A stretch of 64,000 nucleotides of DNA, taken from NCBI GenBank assembly GCA_965204695.1, contig OZ242007.1, forward strand, positions 1,550,001 to 1,614,000, written 5' to 3'. Under the pieces are notes generated by a model. It had not been told where the DNA came from, made no database searches, and was given only the letters and a program-made list of their open reading frames with translations. Position numbers and translations under genes: made by a program. This stretch comes from JAHEKD01 sp965204695. Lineage in GTDB: Bacteria > Pseudomonadota > Gammaproteobacteria > Arenicellales > JAHEKD01. Positions 51,444-59,980 of the stretch are shown here, piece by piece; position 1 is the stretch's first letter, and each line of letters begins with the position of its first letter.

Positions 51444-52132
51444 CGAATTTGACGATACACTTTTGCAAGTCGATCAGGGCTAACGCCAAGCCAATACAAT
51501 GCCCGTAGCCACCACATTAACAATATTGTTCTTACTATTCCTCCCTTTTGCCAACGCCTGGCTGAAGTTATGACTGGATCATGGATGAATGCAGGTTCAG
51601 ATTTTTGTTTGGCGCGCTTGGAAAATTCCACATCTTCCATCAATGCCTGATTTGGAAAACCACCAAGCCTTTCGAAAAATAAACGTTGGGTGAAAATTGC
51701 TTGGTCACCAGTACTGATTTGTGTCAGTCTTGAACGCTTGTTAATAAACCAGGAAATGAGTTGAAACATCCATTTGTTATCGTCAAGTTGGACATTAAAT
51801 CGCCCCCATTGTCTTTTGCTTAACAATTCAATAATCAACTTATCCGCATTATCTGGTAACCGAGTATCACAGTGCAAAAACACCAAATAGTCAGACTTAG
51901 CCACTTCGGCAGCTTGATTCATTTGCGCTGCCCGGCCAGCTTGCTGCGTTACAACAAGTTTGACCGGTTCAATCTGGGTAGCAAACCAAGATTCTATTTC
52001 CTTAAAATCAGGATCTTGCTGGGTCGCAGCAATAATAATTTCAGAGATATTGTTAAATTCTGATAAGTGCGCAATGACTGCGTTAATTTGATCAATAGAT
52101 TCCCGGTAAACCGGGGTAATCGCACTGATCAC
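51440..52132 (-). CDS. TIGR04283-type glycosyltransferase (GT2-like)
   Basis: A GT-A enzyme of 230 residues. It starts ISAITPVYRES, has the donor motif LVFLHCDTRLPD, then GRFNVQLDD, and the catalytic region GGFPNQALMEDVEFSKRAK. The family is TIGR04283, the usual partner of the DUF2064-type protein encoded next to it. The start is GTG and overlaps the argG stop by 4 bases. Its pairing with argG may be just operon packing; an arsenosugar function is not proven here, as the methyltransferase partners known elsewhere are missing. Confidence 0.82.
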   Translation of the reverse strand: MISAITPVYRESIDQINAVIAHLSEFNNISEIIIAATQQDPDFKEIESWFATQIEPVKLVVTQQAGRAAQMNQAAEVAKSDYLVFLHCDTRLPDNADKLIIELLSKRQWGRFNVQLDDNKWMFQLISWFINKRSRLTQISTGDQAIFTQRLFFERLGGFPNQALMEDVEFSKRAKQKSEPAFIHDPVITSARRWQKGGIVRTILLMWWLRALYWLGVSPDRLAKVYRQIR

Positions 52133-53343
52133 AACTGACGATTATTTCTCGCTGCGATGCGCATTCTTAAAGCATTCAGTTTAATAAAACCCTCGGCATC
52201 GGCCTGATTATATGCGCCCTGATCATCTTCCATGGTTGCCATCCGCTCATCAAATAATGAATCGTCCGAACGTCTGCCCAACACCATGATACCGCCTTTG
52301 TATAATTCCAGTTTAACCTGACCATTCACCACAGCCTGGGATGCATCGATCATTTGTTGTAACATTTTGCGTTCAGGACTCCACCAATAACCGTTGTAGA
52401 TCAAACAAGCATAGCGCGGCATCAGTTCGTCTTTTAAATGAGCCACTTCCCGATCCAGGGTAATAGATTCCATGGCCCGATGGGCTTTAAGAATAATACT
52501 GCCGCCAGGCGTTTCATAACAGCCGCGTGATTTCATGCCAACATAACGATTTTCAACTAAATCGGCTCGACCTATACCGTGACGTCCGCCCATTTCATTT
52601 AAAGTTTGCAACACATTGGCAGGCGACAGACGTTCACCATTAATAGCAACAATATCACCAGCTTCAAAATCCAATAACACTTCTTCTGCTTCATCTGGCG
52701 CATCCTTGGGTGAAACAGTACGCCTCCAGATTTCAGGTCCTGGCGTACACCAAGGATCTTCCAGCTCACCACTTTCATAGGATATATGCAGCAAATTCGC
52801 ATCCATCGAATAATCCGAACCACCATCTTTCTTACGCTCGACCGGAATCCCGTGCTGATCGGCATAGGCAAGTAAGCGTTCGCGTGAATTCAGATCCCAT
52901 TCACGCCAAGGCGAAATGATTTTTATGTCCGGTGCCAACGCGTAAGCTCCCAATTCAAAACGCACCTGATCATTGCCTTTACCCGTCGCACCATGACTGA
53001 CCGCATCAGCTCCGGTTTGCTTTGCGATCTCAACCAAATGTTTGGCGATTAATGGCCGTGCAATTGAAGTTCCTAATAAATATTCTCCCTCATAAACCGT
53101 ATTCGCCCTGAACATCGGAAAAACATAATCGGCAACAAATTCCTCTTTCAAATCATGAATGAAGATTTCTTTAATGCCCAATGATTCAGCTTTTTTTCGT
53201 GCCGGTTCTACTTCTTCACCTTGGCCTATATCCGCCGTAAAGGTTACAACCTCACAGTCATATTCATCCTGCAACCATTTGGCGATAATTGATGTATCAA
53301 GCCCGCCTGAATACGCTAAAACTGCTTTGTTTATTTTCGACAT
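52129..53343 (-). CDS. argG: Argininosuccinate synthase
   Basis: Joins citrulline and aspartate using ATP, the seventh step of arginine synthesis. It has 404 residues. The ATP loop AYSGGLDTS lies at residues 10-18. SHGATGKGNDQVRFE and SPWREWD are conserved, and the C-terminal GIGRADLVENRYVG is present. It is divergent from argF across 158 bp. The two genes are thus likely co-regulated, though I could not confirm an ARG box. Confidence 0.96.
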   Translation of the reverse strand: MSKINKAVLAYSGGLDTSIIAKWLQDEYDCEVVTFTADIGQGEEVEPARKKAESLGIKEIFIHDLKEEFVADYVFPMFRANTVYEGEYLLGTSIARPLIAKHLVEIAKQTGADAVSHGATGKGNDQVRFELGAYALAPDIKIISPWREWDLNSRERLLAYADQHGIPVERKKDGGSDYSMDANLLHISYESGELEDPWCTPGPEIWRRTVSPKDAPDEAEEVLLDFEAGDIVAINGERLSPANVLQTLNEMGGRHGIGRADLVENRYVGMKSRGCYETPGGSIILKAHRAMESITLDREVAHLKDELMPRYACLIYNGYWWSPERKMLQQMIDASQAVVNGQVKLELYKGGIMVLGRRSDDSLFDERMATMEDDQGAYNQADAEGFIKLNALRMRIAARNNRQL

Positions 53344-53501
53344 TTTAAAAACGATAGTTACTGTAGCTCGGCAATTCTATACCTTTAATCCTGCAACTTG
53401 TATAAAAATCTTACTCGTACAAGCATGTGCTAACAACAAGAAGATTAGCATTATCGGTTTGAGTTCAGCTAGAATTGAACGTTTCAGTAAATAAAAACAA
53501 T

Positions 53502-54413
53502 ATGATTAGACATTTACGTTCATTGCTTGATCTATCTGCTCAAGAAGCTGAGCAGATTATTGCGCGTGCAATAGAGCTAAAAGCGATGGATTTCAGCTCT
53601 CAACCCACACCTCTCACCAGGCGTAGCGTTGCCTTAATTTTCGAAAAGCCATCCACCAGAACCCGGGTTTCTTTTGCGACAGGTGTATCAGATTTTGGTG
53701 GCAGTTGTATTTTCTTATCTCCTGAAGAATCGCAGCTTGGTCGTGGCGAGCCCATCTCCGACACTGCCAAAGTACTTTCGCGTTTAGTCGATTTGATTAT
53801 CATGCGAACCAATTATCAAACGACCATAGAAGAATTGGCTGAAAACGCAACTGTTCCTGTGATTAATGCATTATCTGATTTATATCATCCTTGTCAGGTA
53901 TTAGCCGATATCCAGACGTATGTCGAACATAAAGGTGCAGCTAAAGGCATCAAAGCAGCCTGGATTGGTGATGGCAACAACGTCTGCCATTCCTGGATTA
54001 ATGCCGCTCGATTATTCGATTTTGAAATTAGTATCGCTACGCCGGAAGGATTTGAGCCTGATCAAAACATTTGCCAGGCAAACATTGATCGAGTCACACT
54101 AACAAATGACCCTAAAAGTACAGTTAATGGTGCAGACGTGGTCATTACTGACACTTGGGCAAGTATGGGGCAAGAACAAGAAAAGCGAGAACGCGAAAAG
54201 ATATTTAAGGACTTTACTGTTAGCAATGAATTAATGGCTCACGCCAAAGCAGATGCTTTGTTCATGCATTGTTTACCTGCTTATCGCGGCTACGAAGTCG
54301 ATACAGATGTCATCGACGGTCCACAAAGTGTTATCTGGGATGAAGTTGAAAACCGTTTACATGCACAAAAGGCATTAATGGAATTTTTACTGGTAGAGAC
54401 CGGGAACGTCTAA
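53502..54413 (+). CDS. argF: Ornithine carbamoyltransferase
   Basis: Makes citrulline from ornithine and carbamoyl phosphate. It has 303 residues. The carbamoyl-phosphate motif STRTR is in EKPSTRTRVSF. HPCQVLADI is the catalytic His block, DTWASMGQE carries the ornithine loop and MHCLPAYRG the active-site Cys. The ATG at 53502 is preferred to a TTG nine codons upstream, because the family usually begins just before RHLRSLLDL. It shares one base (TAATG) with the ABC ATPase gene, so they are coupled. Confidence 0.96.
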   Translation: MIRHLRSLLDLSAQEAEQIIARAIELKAMDFSSQPTPLTRRSVALIFEKPSTRTRVSFATGVSDFGGSCIFLSPEESQLGRGEPISDTAKVLSRLVDLIIMRTNYQTTIEELAENATVPVINALSDLYHPCQVLADIQTYVEHKGAAKGIKAAWIGDGNNVCHSWINAARLFDFEISIATPEGFEPDQNICQANIDRVTLTNDPKSTVNGADVVITDTWASMGQEQEKREREKIFKDFTVSNELMAHAKADALFMHCLPAYRGYEVDTDVIDGPQSVIWDEVENRLHAQKALMEFLLVETGNV

Positions 54414-55450
54414 TGCATTGTGCCGTTAAAGCAGAGAACATCAGCAGCTGCATTGGTAAGGATAATATTCTCAAGCAGGTAAGCTTTGAGGTTGAACGCG
54501 AATCTATTACATCAATTTTAGGCCCTAGTGGCAGTGGTAAAACCACGCTGCTTAAAACTATTGCCGGCTTTCAACCTATTTGTAAAGGCGAGTTGTTGAT
54601 TAACGGTCACTCAATGAGTCGCCCCGGTTTCACACAAACACCGGACAAACGTTCTGTGGGCATGGTTTTTCAAGATCATGCTCTATTTCCTCATCTTAGC
54701 GTTCTAGAAAATATACAAACCGGTTTACGTTCAAAAAGTTCTTCAAAACATAAACTGGATCGACTGATTGAAAAATTACATTTACCACACCTATTAAAGC
54801 GTCGACCACACGAACTATCTGGTGGTCAACAACAACGTACGGCGCTGGCAAGAGCGTTAGTCGCAGACCCGGATATTATTTTGTTGGATGAACCCTTCGC
54901 TAATCTTAATCAGGATTTACAAATCGAAGTCGGCATAGAACTGGTTGATATCTTGCGTGATCAAAAAACCACCGCAATCATGGTCACCCACGATCAAAAT
55001 GATGCTATGGCGATAAGCGATAATATTATTATTTTAATGCACGGTCATTTTGTTCAATCCGGCCCTCCGGAAGCACTTTACAATCGGCCAATAAGTAGAA
55101 AAGTCGCATCTTTTTTAAGCCGGGGTAGTTTTATTAGAGCCAAGTATCTGAATGAAAATAAAGCACAGACGTCTCTGGGCACAATTGAGATCAATGTTGC
55201 CAATAATAAATATGTTCAGCCCGGAGAGGCGTTAGACATTTGGTTACATCCTGAGGATATCATTATCGGCCAAGGACAAAGCGTGGATGTCATTGATCAA
55301 GCTTGGCGACCACTTGATTTATTAATAAGAGTTCGCACTCAAGATGAGCAAGAATTATTAATTAAGGCTAATCAAGACTTGAATAAACTTAATCGTGAAA
55401 ACCTGCAAATAAAACTTAATGATCAAATCACCTACAGTGCTTTTGTTTAA
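54413..55450 (+). CDS. ABC transporter ATP-binding protein
   Basis: A protein of 345 residues. Walker A is GPSGSGKT (37-44), the Q-loop region VFQDHALFPHLS follows, the signature is ELSGGQQQRTALARAL, and Walker B with LLDEPFANLN and the switch His in MVTHDQNDAM are all present. A C-terminal TOBE-type beta domain (about 245-345) is typical for FbpC/PotA-type importers, which carry iron, spermidine or molybdate. No permease or binding protein is encoded nearby, so the partner is unknown. It overlaps the argF stop by one base. Confidence 0.87.
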   Translation: MHCAVKAENISSCIGKDNILKQVSFEVERESITSILGPSGSGKTTLLKTIAGFQPICKGELLINGHSMSRPGFTQTPDKRSVGMVFQDHALFPHLSVLENIQTGLRSKSSSKHKLDRLIEKLHLPHLLKRRPHELSGGQQQRTALARALVADPDIILLDEPFANLNQDLQIEVGIELVDILRDQKTTAIMVTHDQNDAMAISDNIIILMHGHFVQSGPPEALYNRPISRKVASFLSRGSFIRAKYLNENKAQTSLGTIEINVANNKYVQPGEALDIWLHPEDIIIGQGQSVDVIDQAWRPLDLLIRVRTQDEQELLIKANQDLNKLNRENLQIKLNDQITYSAFV

Positions 55451-55462
55451 AACTTCCCTGTT

Positions 55463-56149
55463 ATGACTGTATTAACTAGACTCCAGTGCCAAAATTGCTC
55501 CGCTCAGCTTGATCGTTCTGACGCCTTCGAAAAGACCTTGAAGTGTAAATACTGCGGTTCGACTTATCAGCTCGAAACACCGGCAGACGCAGACTTTTCA
55601 GAGGAATTTACTCAATTAGTGCCTAAAACGGGTCTCAAGGCGGTCAAGCCCGATGATCTAAAAATTGATAAAAGCTCCAACTCATTCCAAGCAACACGTA
55701 TTTGGCGTAAAAACGGTAGTTTTATACTCCTTGCTATGGCAATCATCTGGCTGTTGGTAATACTGAACCAAATTGCTGAAACTTGGCTGGAAGGTATGAA
55801 TGCTTCAATCCTGTTTTTACTTGTTTTTGTCGCTGTCGGCGGCCTACTGCTTTACCGGGCGCTAAGTGAAATCTTTAATCAATCAACACTTACGGTCAAT
55901 AAACAATCGGTCAACCTAAAAACAAAGCCATTTGCCTGGAAAGGTGACTTTAGTTATCCATTAAACAAAATTAAATATTTCGAAATCGTACCGCCGCCTG
56001 GCCCATCCATTTCTCCCTCTACCAAAGCATTTCGACTGTGTGCCATCACAGCCGATGATATGCGGTTAACTCTGTTACATAAAATTAAAAATCCCGGGCA
56101 TGCGATTTATTTGTTAAGAGAAATTAACGAGTTAACCAAAAAGCAATAA
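55463..56149 (+). CDS. Zinc-ribbon membrane protein of unknown function
   Basis: A protein of 228 residues. An N-terminal CxxC pair (C9, C12) and CxxC pair (C28, C31) form a rubredoxin-like zinc ribbon. Two adjacent transmembrane helices follow at about 90-110 and 117-135, and the C-terminus is a small soluble domain, probably cytosolic. I do not recognise a named family. It follows the ABC ATPase by 12 bases, so it may share its transcript. Confidence 0.6.
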   Translation: MTVLTRLQCQNCSAQLDRSDAFEKTLKCKYCGSTYQLETPADADFSEEFTQLVPKTGLKAVKPDDLKIDKSSNSFQATRIWRKNGSFILLAMAIIWLLVILNQIAETWLEGMNASILFLLVFVAVGGLLLYRALSEIFNQSTLTVNKQSVNLKTKPFAWKGDFSYPLNKIKYFEIVPPPGPSISPSTKAFRLCAITADDMRLTLLHKIKNPGHAIYLLREINELTKKQ

Positions 56150-56154
56150 GCTTG

Positions 56155-56196
56155 TCCCGGATACTGAATCGAGTTCAGCACAGGCTTGATCCGGGA
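56155..56196. repeat. Imperfect palindromic spacer element
   Basis: TCCCGGAT (56155-56162) and ATCCGGGA (56189-56196) form the outer stem, with CTGAA and TTCAG (56164-56168 and 56174-56178) inside. It lies between two convergent genes. It is the cleanest member of the dispersed palindrome set. Confidence 0.6.
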
Positions 56197-56243
56197 TCTC
56201 TCAAAATTATCTGCTCTCTCGCATACAGTAGCCGAGACAGATA

Positions 56244-57473
56244 TTATTCAATCACTCCTGATTTTTTAAGCGAGGCTAGTTCATCTAAACCTAACTCGAG
56301 CCAATCGTTTAAAACCTCGTCACTATGTTGTCCCAACATCGGCGGTGGTTTGTTGTAATCAATTTTTGTTTTAGAAAAATTGATCGGGTTTGCGACCAAA
56401 TCTACTTGTCCTGCTTCATCATGTGGCAATTTAATATTCATCTGTCGGTGTTGGATTTGCGGATGGTCGAATACTTGGCTTATATCATTAATCGCACCAC
56501 AGGGAATTTTTGACTTCTGTAACTCAACCAACCAATAGTCACTCGAGTTTTGTATCATCTTGGGCTGAATCAGTGCCGTTAACTCACTACGATTAGTTAC
56601 TCTAGCCTTGTTGGTTGCAAATTTTTCGTCTGTAGATAATTCATTAAGACCTAACAGTTGGCAATATCGAGCGAACTGACTGTCATTACCCACCGCGACA
56701 ATAATAAATCCGTCAGCCGTTTGCAAAACCTGATACGGGACAATATTCGGATGAGCATTACCCAAACGTTGCGGTGACACACCTGAGGTTAAATAATTAC
56801 TGGCCTGATTCGCCAACATGGCCACCTGACAATCGAGCAAAGCCAGATCAATAAATTGACCTTCTCCGCTGCTTTGTCGGTGATTTAAGGCAGCCAGAAT
56901 CGCAACTGAAGCATACATGCCTGTCATCAGATCTGCCACTGCCACACCGACTTTTACCGGCTGGCCACCCGGTTCACCAGTAATGTGCATTAATCCGCCC
57001 AAGCCCTGGATCATAAAGTCGTAACCAGGCGATTCAGCATAAGGGCCATTTTGACCAAATCCGGTTATTGAGCAATAAACTAAACCCGGGTTATTCGTCT
57101 TCAAAGATTCATAATCGAGACCGTATTTCTTTAACCCGCCTACCTTAAAGTTCTCAATCATGACATCTGCTTTTTCGGCCAGGGAGCGGATAATTGCCTG
57201 ACCTTCAGCTTGACTGATGTCGATAGCCAGTGAACGTTTACCACGATTGGTTGATAAAAAATAGGCAGATTCAATCGCTTCGCCCTGCTCGCTTTCAACA
57301 TAAGGTGGCCCCCATCCACGAGTATCATCGCCTTTACCGGGGCGCTCGATTTTAATTACATCTGCACCTAGATCAGCCAGCATCTGACTGCACCAGGGGC
57401 CAGCTAGAATCCGGCTCAGATCGAGTACTTTCAATCCTGTAAGCGCTTGTGGATTAGATTGATTCGAAATCAT
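56244..57473 (-). CDS. CaiB/BaiF class III CoA-transferase
   Basis: A protein of 409 residues. Family III elements are LKVLDLSRILAGPWCSQMLADLGADVIKIE (residues 14-43, ends only cited), RGKRSLAID, the catalytic-region PGYDFMIQGLGGLMHITG with the Asp of the covalent intermediate, and RLGNAHPNIVPYQ. It moves CoA between acids via an aspartyl anhydride. Substrate choice (succinyl, oxalyl, carnitine-type) cannot be read. It overlaps the amidotransferase by 4 bases. Confidence 0.85.
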   Translation of the reverse strand: MISNQSNPQALTGLKVLDLSRILAGPWCSQMLADLGADVIKIERPGKGDDTRGWGPPYVESEQGEAIESAYFLSTNRGKRSLAIDISQAEGQAIIRSLAEKADVMIENFKVGGLKKYGLDYESLKTNNPGLVYCSITGFGQNGPYAESPGYDFMIQGLGGLMHITGEPGGQPVKVGVAVADLMTGMYASVAILAALNHRQSSGEGQFIDLALLDCQVAMLANQASNYLTSGVSPQRLGNAHPNIVPYQVLQTADGFIIVAVGNDSQFARYCQLLGLNELSTDEKFATNKARVTNRSELTALIQPKMIQNSSDYWLVELQKSKIPCGAINDISQVFDHPQIQHRQMNIKLPHDEAGQVDLVANPINFSKTKIDYNKPPPMLGQHSDEVLNDWLELGLDELASLKKSGVIE

Positions 57474-58174
57474 ACTTTACTCATCGTCAAAACAAATTGA
57501 TTAATTAATGGGTGTGATTGATTAGATAGTGCTGAACGTTCCGGCTGAAATGCCGTACCGATAAAAAAAGGATGCCTAACCAATTCAATACAACGTGGGT
57601 CGCCATCACTATCATAGGCACTGACTATTAAGTCACTATCCTCAAACAAGTGAAGATATTCACGATTAAAACCATAACTACAATGGTATTTTTCGGTGAT
57701 CACCTCTGCGCCATAAATCCCAGATATCTTTGTATTTTCTTGTAAATTAATCGCCCCGCTTTTTTCAACCAAGGCGCAAACTAATGCGTTAATGAGCGGA
57801 AATTTTGTATCGGCATTAACTTCAGTATTATCGGCCTCGGGCATATCAAGCACATTATGGACATATTCTAAAATTGTATGTTGATAACCGCCGCAAGTGC
57901 CTAAAAAAGGTACATTATTCTCACACGCATATTTTATCGCTGCTAAAGCTCCAGCGGTATTTTCATATGGACTGGCTGGTACCGCCCAGATACCGTGGTA
58001 ATCTGATAATTTCTCATCCAGATCTCCCTTTAACGCCATGGTATAAATCCAATCATATTGTAGGGTGAGTTGATTATGTTTTGCAGCAATTTGTAATGCC
58101 TTGGGGGCGGCCTGATGAGCGATTACTTCAGAATTGTAATCACCGATTAGTGCTGTTTTAAGAATGGCTGCCAT
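57470..58174 (-). CDS. Class I glutamine amidotransferase-like protein (CTPS C-terminal-related)
   Basis: A protein of 234 residues from an ATG at 58174 (a TTG gives five more). The nucleophile elbow is LGTCGGYQH, with the Cys expected. The usual catalytic His-Pro-Glu block, FHPE in CTP synthase, reads FQPE here, so the triad His is replaced by Gln. The family name I associate with this sequence pattern is CTP synthase C-terminal region-related (seleno)protein. No CTP synthase N-domain is near. It overlaps the CoA-transferase gene by 4 bases. Activity is unknown. Confidence 0.65.
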   Translation of the reverse strand: MAAILKTALIGDYNSEVIAHQAAPKALQIAAKHNQLTLQYDWIYTMALKGDLDEKLSDYHGIWAVPASPYENTAGALAAIKYACENNVPFLGTCGGYQHTILEYVHNVLDMPEADNTEVNADTKFPLINALVCALVEKSGAINLQENTKISGIYGAEVITEKYHCSYGFNREYLHLFEDSDLIVSAYDSDGDPRCIELVRHPFFIGTAFQPERSALSNQSHPLINQFVLTMSKV

Positions 58175-58252
58175 AAGTTGAAACTTCAATCAAAGATGTA
58201 ATCTTAATCGCTAACTTATATAATCAACAGCCTGTAAAAAGCAAGCCATTCC

Positions 58253-58747
58253 ATGTCAAAACGCGTACTTTATCCAGGAACCTTCGATCCGCTGACTCTT
58301 GGTCATATTGATTTAATCAAACGAGCAGCGCGTATGTTTGATGAAACCATTATTGCAGTTGCGGCTAACCCACAAAAAGAACCAATGTTTAACCTCGCTG
58401 AACGCGTTTCCATGATCGAAAATTGTATAAAAGATATTCCATCAACCCGGGTTATTGGCTTTTCAGGTTTATTAATCGATGTTCTTCAAGAGCAGGGCTC
58501 CCGCGTTGTTTTACGTGGTCTGCGAGCGGTCAGTGATTTTGAATTTGAATTCCAACTTGCCTCAATGAACCGCCGTTTAAATGCCGATACAGAGACTATA
58601 TTTTTAACACCCTCTGAAAAATACACCTTTGTTTCTGCGTCAATTGTCAAAGAAATAGCCAGGCTTAACGGTGATGTGGCGCAGTTCTTACATCCACATG
58701 TCAATGAGTGCTTAATTGAGAAACTTAAACAAAACGGCATAGGTTAA
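58253..58747 (+). CDS. coaD: Phosphopantetheine adenylyltransferase
   Basis: Catalyses the fourth step of CoA synthesis, adding AMP to 4'-phosphopantetheine. It has 164 residues, normal for the family. The N-terminal TxGH motif is in GTFDPLTLGHIDLI, and the other family blocks are VVLRGLRAVSDFEFE and YTFVSASIVKEIARLNGDV. It is divergent from the amidotransferase gene. Its stop shares one base with the ferredoxin start, an arrangement often seen in gammaproteobacteria. Confidence 0.97.
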   Translation: MSKRVLYPGTFDPLTLGHIDLIKRAARMFDETIIAVAANPQKEPMFNLAERVSMIENCIKDIPSTRVIGFSGLLIDVLQEQGSRVVLRGLRAVSDFEFEFQLASMNRRLNADTETIFLTPSEKYTFVSASIVKEIARLNGDVAQFLHPHVNECLIEKLKQNGIG

Positions 58748-58998
58748 TGGCTCTGACCATTACTGATGTCTGTATAAATTGTGATGCTTGTGAACCGGAG
58801 TGTCCTAACAATGCTATTTATCAGGGTGAAGAAATTTTTGAAATAGACCCTGCCAAATGCACCGAATGTGTCGGCCATTTTGACGAATCGCAATGTACCC
58901 GTGTTTGTCCGGTTGAGTGCATTATTCCTAATCCTCAATACCCGGAAACACCGGAGCAGTTATTGGAGAAGTACCAACAGCTGACAGCAGGTTACTGA
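58747..58998 (+). CDS. 2[4Fe-4S] ferredoxin (YfhL/Allochromatium type)
   Basis: A protein of 83 residues. The eight or nine cysteines are at 9, 12, 15, 19, 38, 41, 50, 54 and 58. The second cluster motif has an 8-residue insert between C41 and C50, and the protein has a C-terminal extension, both typical of the Allochromatium vinosum type. It carries low-potential electrons in the cytosol. It overlaps coaD by one base. A close partner is not encoded next to it. Confidence 0.92.
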   Translation: MALTITDVCINCDACEPECPNNAIYQGEEIFEIDPAKCTECVGHFDESQCTRVCPVECIIPNPQYPETPEQLLEKYQQLTAGY

Positions 58999-59133
58999 TT
59001 TTACCGTTTCGGATAGGCCTTCCCAGGTTTAAATCAGAAATCCGGGAATTTCAGTACTCGTCATTCCGGTTATTTAGCAGGATTTTCCTAGGACAGTTAG
59101 GTGATCCCTTAACAAGCACATGGCAGAGGCTGG

Positions 59134-59952
59134 TCAAGTTTGACACTTAGGACAATAATAAGTCGCACGTTGACCCTGTACGATCCGCTTAATTTTTGAT
59201 TTGCACTGAACACATCCCTGTCCGTTTTTTTCGTAAACGTTCAGTCGTTGCCTGAAATAACCCGGCTCACCTGATGAATTAACGAAATCTCGTAGTGTTG
59301 TACCCCCAGATTTTATCGATTTTTTTAAAACCAACTTAATTGACTGCACCAACAGCCCATAACGTTGCTTGGCAATTCTGCCTGCTTGTCTACTCGGATG
59401 AATTCCGGCCAGGAACAAAGCTTCGCTGGCATAAATATTACCTACTCCGACAACAATCTTACTGTCCATAATAAATGTCTTGACGGCTTGTTTACGGGAT
59501 TTGGATCGTTGGTATAAATATTCACCATTGAAATATTTGGACAAAGGCTCCGGACCAAGATCCCGCAATAATTTGTGTTGTTCAATATCACCATCAGACC
59601 ATAGAATACAACCGAAACGCCGGGGATCATGAAAACGCATAATTGCCCCATTTTCTAACAACCATTCGACATGATCATGTTTACGCCGAGATTCTTGATT
59701 AGTCACAATTCGCAGACTTCCAGACATACCAAGATGGCATAGCATAGTTCCAAGGTCATTTTTAAAGAGTAAATACTTGCCGCGCCTGGACACTTCGCCA
59801 AAAGCCGAATGCTCTATCGCCCGTTTTAATTCTTTGCTATCGATTCGCCAACGCAATGCCGGCTGATGTACATTCACTTTAACTACTTTTTGGTCAACGA
59901 CATGTTTCACAATCCCACGGCGAGTTGTTTCAACTTCAGGCAATTCAGGCAT
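59134..59952 (-). CDS. mutM: Formamidopyrimidine-DNA glycosylase
   Basis: Removes 8-oxoguanine and Fapy lesions and cleaves the DNA backbone. It has 272 residues. The N-terminal MPELPEVE carries the catalytic Pro2 and Glu3. The GKYLLF lysine region and the VGNIYASEALF helix-two-turn-helix are present. The C-terminal zinc finger is C-x2-C then C-x2-C, ending CPKCQT. The coaD-fdx-mutM order is widespread in gammaproteobacteria. Confidence 0.96.
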   Translation of the reverse strand: MPELPEVETTRRGIVKHVVDQKVVKVNVHQPALRWRIDSKELKRAIEHSAFGEVSRRGKYLLFKNDLGTMLCHLGMSGSLRIVTNQESRRKHDHVEWLLENGAIMRFHDPRRFGCILWSDGDIEQHKLLRDLGPEPLSKYFNGEYLYQRSKSRKQAVKTFIMDSKIVVGVGNIYASEALFLAGIHPSRQAGRIAKQRYGLLVQSIKLVLKKSIKSGGTTLRDFVNSSGEPGYFRQRLNVYEKNGQGCVQCKSKIKRIVQGQRATYYCPKCQT

Positions 59953-59980
59953 AATAGCTCACAAAATCGATCGACATATT

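Noticed and set aside
53344..53501. ARG box between argG and argF
   Set aside because: TTGTATAAAAATC near 53398 matches only the left half of the ArgR consensus; the right half does not fit, so no operator is called.
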